From positions 3,230,501 to 3,294,500 of the forward strand of contig CM065879.1 of assembly GCA_033439255.1 (NCBI GenBank): 64,000 nucleotides of DNA, read 5' to 3'. A program made the translations under genes and the position numbers. The notes beneath the pieces were generated by a model. That model did not search any database and was not told the DNA's origin. It worked only from the letters and a program-made list of their open reading frames with translations. How positions within the stretch are numbered: position 1 is the stretch's first letter; each line of letters opens with the position of its first letter. This document shows, piece by piece, positions 55,358-64,000 of the stretch. The stretch is from Hericium rajendrae. Lineage: Eukaryota; Basidiomycota; Agaricomycetes; Russulales; Hericiaceae.

Positions 55358-57010
55358 TATGGTGAGATATAGTGATAATGGGCATATATGATTGGGGCTG
55401 TAAGTTAGTGTTGGCAGATGGCATATAGTAGTATGTAGTTAGTTAGGGATCATGACATATAGAGTTGAACTTTGCAGTATAATATGTTAACCAAAATAAA
55501 GTTTGGATAGTAGGTTACCCGCAGGTCACTCGCAGGTCAATGGGTTTGAGCACAACCTTGATCTGAATTTGTACAGGTCTCAGCCACCAGGTGATTCAGA
55601 TCTATGAGTTAGATACCTGCAGGTCAATTTCGTGGATATACCCATGTTGACCTACAGGTGGCTCTGACTCATGTCGAACCCTAAAGCATATAAAAAAACA
55701 CTATTTAATCTAATCTAATCATGAGTAGTTCAGCTCCTACCTCTGATAACTCTACATTTTCTGCTATGTTATATATCTTAGCACCTTATTTTATATATAA
55801 TCTTGTATGTTATACAGTACACACTTGTCATATCTTATTATACTCAGCCCGATATATGATATACACTATTATATATGCTTATACTATAGATACTTGTAAT
55901 ATCTACAATTATAGTAGTAGTCTAGTTGTATGTCTAATCAAACAAGATTCAAGATTGAATATATGATCAATGTCAAACATTGTGTTATTGAACAAAGCTA
56001 ATGGCCAATCACGTGATCAATAGCAGACCTTGTTCGGCCGCACAAGGTCTGGTGGCTGTGCTTAGCTTATGTCAGCAGTAGTTGATGTTGCACTCTCTGC
56101 TCTCTCTTCTTTCTTCAGATAGCTTTGAAGTCAGTGTGATACTACCAGTAGTGCACACTGACTACAAGGCTTGGACACGCCCAGTCCCCATCTGCAGCGA
56201 GTTGCGGCTGAGGTGTCCAATGATGGTGTGGGGCCATCACCAACTTTCTGGATATCTTCTGATGATGTGGCATAGAGATCAGGCCATAGCTCTCTCAATA
56301 CCACATCAATTAGAATGAGTTAAAGCTTATTAGAATCAGATTTACAATAGCTCTAGAATAGTGCCATAAACAACAAAATAGCATGACAAAATGCTGACCT
56401 ATTGGACTATATGTCTGTGATGATGTGGCAGACTGATTGCTTTATAGCTCTGCTGATACTGCATCAATCTTGATGTATGAGGGCTTGTTGAACTCGGATT
56501 TACAGTAGCTTTCTAACAATACAGTGTACAACATCATAGCACCATTGGTTGTTGAGATAGGAGACAATATTGTTTTGCTGATATGACACATAAATCGAAG
56601 AATATCTCTGCTTGCAGTGATCCAATTTTCATATTCTAAATTGGGTTGGAAAGATGTAATCCAAGGTATTTGAACACAATTTACCGTTTGTTGATTGATT
56701 GCTTGGTTGCAGAGCTATAAAGCAATCACTGTATACAGTGTATTGGCTCTCCAGGCGACTTATGCTTATGTAAGCGGGCGCTAAGACCTTGTTCGGCCGC
56801 ACAAGGTCTTGTAAGATCACATGACCGAGTCTCAGGACCCACTGCTACCGATAAATTGCATTGTTTTGCTCATTTTATCAATAAACAGTATGTACATTTG
56901 TTTGCTGTGTATCATTTTAGTGGCTGTATCTTTCTGTAAGTAGTAAATTGTATTGGAGACCGGCTTTCTGGTATATTCAGATGCATTTGAGAACAGGTGA
57001 ATCGGTTGAG
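55358..57010 (+). repeat. Repeat body of the duplicated unit, copy 2
   Basis: Matches 35060-37097 with few changes: GCAGGTCA block, 81-codon frame at 55721, GACCTTGTTCGGCC palindromes at ~56028 and ~56788. It contains the empty sites of element C and of the MITE at 35127. Confidence 0.85.
55721..55966 (+). CDS. 81-codon frame conserved between duplicated units, copy 2
   Basis: Same length and termini as 35821-36066 (MSSSAPTSDNS to KQDSRLNI). Not recognised; see that entry. Confidence 0.25.
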   Translation: MSSSAPTSDNSTFSAMLYILAPYFIYNLVCYTVHTCHILLYSARYMIYTIIYAYTIDTCNIYNYSSSLVVCLIKQDSRLNI

Positions 57011-57663
57011 TACTGATTAAGTTAGCTGGAGTTCAAGCATTTTAGGGGGAAAATGCAGAAACAATTCACATTCTGCGAGTTTTGCACCGATCCTGACGCC
57101 TAAGGTACCGTCAGAAAGCTATCAATAAGTAGATTCTGATGCATTTTAGAACAAGTAAATCAGTTGAGAATTGGCCGAGTTAGCTAGGGTTCAACCATTT
57201 TAGAACAGGAAAAAAAGAAACACTTTGCATTCTGCGAGTTCTTAACCGATTTGGACACATAAAGTATGGTAGCAAAGCTATAAGTGAGTAGATTTAGATG
57301 CATTTGAGAATGAGTAAATCGGTGGAGAATGAACTGAGTTAGCTCAAATTCAAGTGTTATAGAGAAGAAATGTAGAAATTCATTGCACTCTGTGACTTCT
57401 GCACAGATCAGGATGCAAAAAATACTGTCAGAAAGCAATAAATGAGCAGATTCAGATGCATTTGAGAACAGGTGAATTGGTCAAAAATTGATCAAGTTAC
57501 ATTAAATCAAGAAAGTTTGGCCAGAGCTGAAGTTGAACCTGCAAACTCGTTAGATTGAAGATGTGTGATTATATAAGCCAACTGCCTAATGGGCATAGTC
57601 ATCGTTTTGGTGTCGTTTTCACTATGAAAAGGCGGTATAGAGTAAACGATTCTAAGGAATCGT
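57011..57663 (-). repeat. Repeat L tandem units and tRNA-like head, inverted
   Basis: Three ~155-bp units (landmarks AATCGGT and AGTTAGCT in inverse order), then the B box (reverse GGTTCAACTTC, ~57528), A-box-like segment and terminus ending GATTCTAAGGAATCGT at 57663. This is the far end of the duplicated unit's parent repeat. Confidence 0.65.
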
Positions 57664-57730
57664 AATAATAAATTTTGATTTGAACACTCTAGAGTCTAGC
57701 TGGCTTGCTATAATAGCTGTAGGTGGTATA

Positions 57731-58049
57731 TATCAGGAACTCTTTCAGTCTTCTTAGTCACCTTGTTGATCTGGTTTGAATCTGGTGAATCTGATTTTTA
57801 TCTGCATCAGAAACCCTTACAACTTTCTGATGGTCTGATTTTAATCTGATTCAATTAGATTCAATCAGATTAGACTCAGATTAGAATTAGATAGAATCAG
57901 ACAATCAGAAAGTTGTAAGAGTTTCTAATATGGTTTGTCTGGTTTTTGTCAAATTCAGATAAAAACCAGACAAACCAGATAAAAATCAGATCTATCAGAT
58001 CCAAATCAGACCAATAAGGTGACTAAGAAAACTGAAAGGGTTCCTGATG
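57731..58049. mobile_element. CATCAGG-type MITE with a nested MITE
   Basis: Outer element TATCAGGAACTCTTTC to GAAAGGGTTCCTGATG, duplication TA. Without the inner copy it is ~191 bp. Its two arms (TCACCTTGTTGATCTG and CAGACCAATAAGGTGA) pair. Confidence 0.88.
57805..57930. mobile_element. Inner 126-bp MITE
   Basis: CATCAGAAACCCTTAC to GTAAGAGTTTCTAATA, duplication TG. The intact site is read from the opposite arm of the outer palindrome, whose complement runs TTTTATCTGGTTTGTC without interruption. Confidence 0.88.
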
Positions 58050-58134
58050 TAGCTGCCTATAGGGGACTTGTAGCATTCATAGGATCCTCTTGCTATTGCA
58101 TAGCTCTATATATCTTACACTTCCTGCTATGGAA

Positions 58135-58334
58135 TATCAAAAATCCTTGGAACTTTCTGATTGTCTGATTTTAATCTGATTTCAGCCTGATTTAATCTGA
58201 TATTAATCTGATTGATCTGACATTAATCTGATTGATCTGTAAAAAGATTACAGATCAATCAGATTTCAATCAGATTGAATCAGATTGAATCAGATTAAAA
58301 TTAAACAATCAGAAAGTTCCAAGAGTTCCTGATG
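58135..58334. mobile_element. 200-bp MITE
   Basis: TATCAAAAATCCTTGG to CCAAGAGTTCCTGATG, duplication AA. Palindromic; halves meet at the GTAAAAAGATTAC stretch near 58237. Confidence 0.83.
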
Positions 58335-58454
58335 AAGCTATGATAGTGTCTATAGCTCTACATAGCTGAATAAACCAGCCACATAGCATACATAGGACTC
58401 TCATAGCATACATACTTTGACTGTTAGCTGTATAAAATTTCAATTTTTCAGATG
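58335..58454 (+). repeat. Right end of an old CATCWG element
   Basis: CTATAG-type repeats and terminus AATTTTTCAGATG at 58454, identical in form to 33317. It abuts an LTR fragment. Confidence 0.6.
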
Positions 58455-58556
58455 TCCAATACAGGTCACTGTGCTGCTAGTCACTCTCTGCTTTCTCACT
58501 TCTACCATTGCTGGTGACTTGGGTGATTCTCTACTGTCTATGATTAAGTCTTAACA
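58455..58556 (+). repeat. Last ~100 bp of a chromovirus-family LTR
   Basis: Matches the 3' end of the LTR at 9113-9535, diverged, ending TTAACA. The left part is absent. Confidence 0.8.
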
Positions 58557-58667
58557 GTAGTGCTATGTAGTTTAGAAGGATTGTTATATAGTGCTATGAG
58601 AGTTATAAGATCTGCTTACACAGTTATGATAGAAGATATAGTTATAACAGGGTATCATTGTTACTGT

Positions 58668-58733
58668 AGAGTTTTTTAGCCTTATACAATGCATGTACTT
58701 AAGGTTAGGGGTCAGCTCAGATATGGTGCTAGG
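58668..58733 (+). repeat. Fragment of the second LTR family
   Basis: Matches 38590-38667 (TTAGGGGTCAGC, GATATGGTGCT landmarks). The M581 MITE was inserted here; 38660-38670 shows the empty site. Confidence 0.75.
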
Positions 58734-59314
58734 CATCAGGAAGGTTGACAACTTTCTGATTGACCTGACAATTTCTAACCCTACTGACAGCTCCTGATTC
58801 ACCTGATTCACCTGAAAGCAATCTTAACAGGCAAATATCTAATCAGACTTTTATATTCAAGAAAAGACATTTATTGTCAGATATATAAGTTTTTAATCTC
58901 TAACTAATAGATATATCAAAATCTTTGATATCTAAAATTTTTGAAAATCTGAGAGTGTCTGATTTCAAATCTGGAGGTCAAATATCAGTCAGATGGATCA
59001 GACAGTGTCAGACACCCTCAGATGCTCTCAGACAGTTGCAGATAATTTTCAGATATTTGACCTCCAGATTTGAAAAAAATCTCAGATCAGACACTCTCAG
59101 ATTTAGAAAATTTTAGATATCAGAGATTTTGTTATATCTATTAGTTGGAGATTACAAACTTATATATCTGACAATAAATGTCTTTACTTAAATGTAAAAG
59201 TTTGATCAGATATTTGCCTGTTAAGATTGCTTTCAGGTGGATCAGGTCAATCAGGAGCTGTCAGTAGGGTTAGAAATTGTCAGGTCAATCAGAAAGTTGT
59301 CAACCTTCCTGATG
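58734..59314. mobile_element. 581-bp palindromic MITE (M581), copy 2
   Basis: Same ends and length as 10626-11206. Flanked by AGG on both sides, while the homologous unoccupied sequence at ~38665 reads GCTGGGCTTG, so here the duplication looks like 3 bp, or 2 bp plus chance. Confidence 0.93.
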
Positions 59315-60125
59315 AGGCTTGTGTGATCCTTTTAATTTAAAATCTGTTGTATAAATGAAATGAAGATCTATGATTTTAATATGCTCTATTGCTTCAATAG
59401 ATATATTCAATCTGTATATTCAATATAATATATATAAATAGTATAAGTGTCATAGCTTTTATAGACACTCATAGCCTTTATAGCTAGAGATACCATGATA
59501 GTTGCATAGTTGACTATGATAGCTATGATAGCACTTTATAGCACTGCTTTTCAGCTCTATAGCACTACATAGCTTTTCTCTTTAGCTATGAGGGTCTATG
59601 CAATAAAGGGCAGTGCTATGGATCTAGGAAAGCTATGTAAGACTTATAGAGCTATGTAACACTTGCAGATTTCCCTGATAATAAAATAGTTTGTTACCTG
59701 TTTGTGACTGTAATGGGCCTAACAAAATTGCAAATTCATCAGATGGGTATAGTGACTGTGATATAAGTAAAGTTTCATTGGCAAAGACCTTTTGTTAAAG
59801 GTATGCTAAATGTGCGTTTGAATATCAAGGGCTGTATTTATCAGTGTGTGCATCCAAAATGAGAGAATGACCTCTTTATGAGCAAAAAATAGATAATTTC
59901 AACTACTTTCAAAGCCAAATTGGTCTAGCCAATTTTTCAAATTTTAGTCATACAAACCATTTTATCAGGCCAGATTGTGACCTGTGACACAGGTCAGATT
60001 TCATTTTGTCAGAGCGGTCCTGTGACTGTGACTGACAAACTATTTCAAATGGTACAGTATATTCAAATCTGTCTACAATTCAAAGATCAAGACTTAAAAT
60101 TCAGATCTTTTCCTAGTATCTTACA
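59315..60125. other. CTATAG-rich fragment and unrecognised AT-rich sequence
   Basis: 59320-59680 resembles the CTATAG arm and AT-rich part of element C in inverse. 59690-60125 is not repeated elsewhere in the window and has no frame over 64 codons. A short GTGACCTGTGACACAGGTC inverted repeat lies at about 59968. Confidence 0.4.
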
Positions 60126-60338
60126 CATCAGTAAACTTGACCATTTTTCTGAATGGCTGAAAGTGGTCTGAATGGGTCTGAATTTTGTCTGAAACCTAAA
60201 AAATAATCTGAATTGTCTGATTTTAAATCTGAATACATCTGAACTCTCACAAATCAGACTATATTCAGACAGTCAGGCCCATTCAGACCTATTCAGACCA
60301 CTTTCAGCCATTCAGAAAAATGGTCAAGTTTACTGATG
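60126..60338. mobile_element. 213-bp CATCAG MITE
   Basis: CATCAGTAAACTTGACC to GGTCAAGTTTACTGATG, perfect long ends, duplication CA. A decayed relative sits at 4933-5125, just after the Fig4-like gene. Confidence 0.92.
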
Positions 60339-60714
60339 CAAGACCTTGAGGTAAGTCTATTAGTTTTTTACTAATTTACTTATTTTCAAATTTGTTGAAC
60401 TCTATTTATTGAACAATTTGTATCTAGTGTTATTATAGCTTTACTTATTTATATAATGTTATTAAATATAACTAACAATGAAAAAAAATCTTGTTATGCA
60501 AAGCATCAGCCCTCTTCTATCAAGTCCTATAATAGAGCAACCACTGATAGGCAGTGTGAGTTTGAGAATATGCTATCAGAATTTGATAATTTATGTTATG
60601 CAAAGAAGCAAGAAGTATTGAAGTTTACTTATCATATGCACCTTTATAGAAAAAAATGAAAAGAATCATTTTACCATGTGAAGCATCGACTCACTTTTCC
60701 CAAGTAACAGGAGA
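60339..60714 (-). repeat. Two inverted ACTTGG boxes with AT-rich spacers
   Basis: Boxes at ~60482-60525 and 60655-60705, each preceded by an A-run. The intervening 67-codon frame has no recognisable motif. Confidence 0.6.
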
Positions 60715-61050
60715 TCAGCTTCAAGAGAAGGTTGCACCTGCCCCAAGGGAGCTGGCAAGGGTAACTTGTAATAACACATATGATAAGCTGGTACTTGAGT
60801 CAAAAGGAAGCACTCGAGATCTGGAGGTCTGACAGAAGGAGGCTCTCACTAGTACAAAACTATCCAATGAGAGGCCAGCTAAGACACTTTGAAGCTGAGA
60901 AGGAAACCCTTCAGCATAGAGGATTTGCCTAGCACACACTCAGCCTGAGGAAAGATCACTCAGCAACTAAGAAGGTACCGAGCAGAAAAAAACTGAGAGA
61001 GAAAGGAACTGAGAAAGAGGAACAGCCTGAGGTGTTCAAAGTCAAGATAG
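60715..61050 (-). repeat. Inverted diverged copy of the second LTR family
   Basis: Reverse complement follows 38720-39060: the GAGCTGGCAAGGGT, GAGATCTGGAGGTCTG and CTAGCACACA type blocks are in order. Confidence 0.65.
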
Positions 61051-63480
61051 GACATGCATACCTAAGGCAAGTGATCAGTCAATAGCAAAGAGAATGCATA
61101 TTACTAAGCAAATGTAAACATTGTTCAATTCATCATGATTATATTCATTTCATTATATAAACACACTAATATAAAGTAAAATACTACTAACACTTACTAC
61201 TAAAGAAGACAATTATAGTAAGCTTATCAAGATTACAAAAAGCAAAAATATAATCTATAAAGTAGTAGATTAGTTAGTACTAAGTCAACAATGATAAGAC
61301 ATTGAAACATACCAAAAATGTTTAAAAAAGTGAACACATAAGTCTAAGACATTAATAAGATAAGCATAGAACAATAAAGATGAAGGATAAGAACTTACTG
61401 AAGATGGAGAAATGAAAGATGAAGTCCCAAGAAAAGTCAAAGTGAAGAGAGAATGTGATGGTTAAAGAGAAAGAGAGAACATGCATTGTGCAAGAGTTAT
61501 ATACATCAGGAACCTTCAAAACTTTCTGTTTGACCTGCGAGACATCTGACAGTGTCTGCATGACCTGCAGCAGTTGCATCAGACACATCAGATACTCTCA
61601 GACAACATCAGCTAATCTCAGCTAGCTGCAGAATATTTGACCTCAAGATTCAAAAAAGTATCAATGCAGAATGCTCACAGACTGATCAGAACTGATCAGA
61701 TTTATATAAATTTTAGATATTGAAAACTTTGTTGCATCTAATGATTAGAGTTGGATGACTACTATATCTGTCAATAGTTATTGATTTCAAAATATAAAAG
61801 CTCTGATCAGAAATTGATCTCTAATTAGAGCCTGCAGCTAGATCAGGTCTTGCAGTTGATCAGACTCTGCAGGGTCCATCAGAAAGTTTTGAAGGTTCCT
61901 GATGTAGTTGAGCATAGGTTTGCCCAGCAGAGCACCAAATGTGTCTGCTGGCACCTAGCTTGGGCACTATGTCAGAGGCTAAGTGCCAGATTGCAATAAT
62001 GTTGCCTCACTGTCCAACAGCTTTCAACATCTTTGATAGATGTGGTGCTCATTCAATTATATTCTATTAGCAAACTCTATACATGGTCTTTTTCTCTTAA
62101 TTGTTACAGTTTTATTTGATTTACTAGGTTCAAAAACATTTGAACTCACACATGTTTAGTGGCTGAAGCATTAAATGATGTGTCGTTCAACTTCATCTCA
62201 TAACTCCCTCTCTCAAGTCATTCTCACTCATCATTCCTCATCATTCCCATTAGTATAAAGGTTGGATAGTTCGAGAAGGAGTTAGAGGGACCCAGGTGAG
62301 TAAAAAAAAATGACTTATATTCTTTTCTTATTGTACTAATCTTGAGAGTCTCACTTATTATTGAGTAAGACTCTCATTTTTGCCTATTTTTTGACACTCC
62401 ACAACCACCTGTGTGTCCTCTGACATCTCACATTGCCTCTTACACACCATTTGTACTTGTCCCTACTCCCTATTCCTGTCAGCTCTCATGCCTTCAACAA
62501 CTTATGCCTATGCTACTGACACATGTCACTCATCCCAATCACATGTGAACATGCTCAACACCCACATGCATAGCCTCAAGAGCCATAGATGGCTTGCAAG
62601 CCCAAGGTCAAGTCTCATTGCTATGATAATAAGACTCAACAATGCATCATGCAACCATGCACTGTATCACCTGCTCTTGTATACTGGCATGCATGGTCCC
62701 ATACAATAGTGCTAGTGCAATGTCATAAGTGTATGTGCATGCTGGCTTGTGGTCACACCATCCTTTGTGCATGCAGTACATGTATCAGCACAGAGGCTTC
62801 CACCAGCTCACACACAGCCCCAACATATGCAGGCACTTCTCACACCTATGCAGATTATCACATTAGCTCAAGTCATGTATGGCCCTGCCTTGGCTGCATG
62901 ATAGGCCACATAGTGCACAGATGCCAGCACATGCACTCAGACAGCCCCACCAGTGGAAATATGGCTGCAAGTATGCATCATAATGCATGCAAGCCAGTAC
63001 ACATGGACATTGTCACATGCCATGTACAGGTCCGCAGCAACCTGATGCCTTACATAGAGCTACAGCTGTACCTTGCACCTTGTGCTATCTTCTTGTGTGT
63101 GGCCATCATGTCTCACATGTAGGTCTGTCATATCACACATAGGCCTGCTGCAGCCCAACACCTTGCACATGCTCCTTGCACCTCGCTCACAGAACTCACA
63201 TCCCACATCTCCCATGTACAGGTCTGTTGCATTGTGTAGGTCTACCACACCTCATATGCAGGCTCATCCTATTGCACATGAGCTCCACCAGCATGCACAC
63301 TTTTACACATGAGCTCTGAGCATTGTGCTGACCTTCAGTACTATACATGCATGCCTTCATTGGCCTGTCTGTGTGCACATACTAGCATGTGGCCCCAGCT
63401 ATGCCCAAACATGCCTGCCTTTGATGATGTCTGATCACATTGTACTTGGCTCTAGTAGTATAGTAAAATTAATAGAATTT
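61051..63480 (-). mobile_element. CATCWG element K, old, no termini seen
   Basis: Inverted order: AT tail with TTTTTGCTTTTTG-type blocks (61060-61400), CT-rich start and TATA box (minus, ~61497) into which an M401 MITE was inserted, TTTAGTGGCTGAAGC stem-loop (62156), donor CCAGGTGAGT (~62295), TACTAAT branch, hairpin 62344-62375, RFX-like ATTGCTATGATAAT (62617), CpG-poor array (62400-63430), and the AGTAGTATAGTAAAATTAAT block (63450). Frames up to 177 codons are array artefacts. Confidence 0.75.
61504..61904. mobile_element. 401-bp MITE (M401), copy 4, in a TATA box
   Basis: CATCAGGAACCTTC to GAAGGTTCCTGATG, duplication TA. The left flank reads GAGTTATATA, which is the inverted TATA box of element K, so the MITE split that promoter. 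Confidence 0.94.
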
Positions 63481-64000
63481 ATTACTGTTTGTTATACCTC
63501 TTGAGTCTACAATATAAATATTTTGAACTCATACATTGGGCTTGGGATGCTCTTGTTCTAATATATCTTTGAGTTCTAGGTATGGCATGGTAGGAGTCAT
63601 AGCATTGACTTGAGGAAAGTGGGCCGATGTTTTACATGGCAAGACGATTCCTTTTTTATTATTAGTAACATTTAATAAAGATTATTCAAAAATATACTTG
63701 AAGGAAGATGACCAATACATTGCATGGCAAGATTTTTTTATTTATTGTTAGTTATATTTTATAAAGATTCATAAGTCAAATTGAGAGTCTTGTTTTTTGA
63801 GTTCTAGATAGAACTTGAGAGAAAAGGGCCAATGCTTCACACAGCAAGACAATTTTTTTTTAAATTGTATTAGTAGGTGCCATAAGGCATTTAGAGGCAT
63901 CAGTGGGCAGCATGAGATGTGGTGTCACAAGACAGGCTCATGCATGAGACATGAGAGGTAGGCATTGTAGGGCATGGACAATGTGATAAGTTCATGCATG
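63481..64000 (+). repeat. Three direct ACTTGG boxes and AT-rich spacers
   Basis: Boxes at 63608-63651, 63696-63733 and 63812-63853, spaced ~90 and ~115 bp, each followed by a T-run and TTAGT-A-ATTT-ATAAAG. The last 120 bp (GCATGAGACATGAGAGG type) is the start of another CATGC-rich array running off the window. Confidence 0.65.

Larger units (their letters stand above)
45698..57010 (+). repeat. Duplicated unit, copy 2 (interrupted)
   Basis: Counterpart of 29147-37097. Later insertions: M401 MITE 45920-46320, element B 48959-52275, element C 52445-55357. With these removed, segment lengths agree with copy 1 to within a few bases (for example 2869 versus ~2878 bp for the middle section). Copy 2 goes on into repeat L up to 57663. 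Confidence 0.9.

Overview
The window looks like a transposon-rich chromosome segment of a filamentous basidiomycete, probably an Agaricomycete. This rests on one compact host gene with thirteen introns of 48-58 nt, a chromodomain-bearing Ty3 element, and a KDZ-type transposase remnant with the same short introns. The species cannot be told from the sequence.

Layout. 1-4.85 kb is the only convincing host gene space: a promoter region, then a Fig4-type SAC-domain phosphoinositide phosphatase (1734-4845). From about 4.9 kb to the end nearly everything recognisable is mobile or repeated DNA: a tRNA-headed repeat with ~155-bp tandem units (5.4-7.5 kb), a chromovirus with LTRs identical by eye (9113-16795), a chain of large CATCTG/CATCAG-ended elements (8.6-32 kb, 42.7-55.4 kb, 61-63.5 kb), a decayed KDZ transposase (39.1-41.4 kb), and about a dozen short palindromic MITEs.

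The main discovery candidate is a family of ~2.9-3.3 kb elements, here called CATCWG elements. No copy shows a recognisable transposase. Each complete copy has CATCWG termini in inverted orientation, a 2-bp target duplication, subterminal CTATAG-rich (one copy CTACAGTAG-rich) repeats, a central minisatellite of about 20 bp, a GAGAGTATCGCTC hairpin placed directly after a conserved short intron, a TTCGGTG stem-loop, and a TATATAAGG promoter pointing the other way into a chain of 23-32-nt microexon-like blocks. Three copies (29343-32257, 48959-52275, 52445-55357) can be delimited exactly because the window also carries their unoccupied sites.

Those empty sites come from a second layer. A ~4.7-kb old repeat unit is present twice (29147-37097 and 45698-57010, minus later insertions). 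The two copies took different insertions: one CATCWG element and one MITE in the first, two CATCWG elements and one MITE in the second. The short MITEs share the CATCAGG/CCTGATG ends and 2-bp duplications, so the same or a related transposase probably moved both. The chronology is readable: old CATCWG element G was entered by the chromovirus and by CATCWG element A, and a MITE then entered the chromovirus. CpG content of the minisatellite falls from young to old copies, as expected for decay of methylated cytosines.
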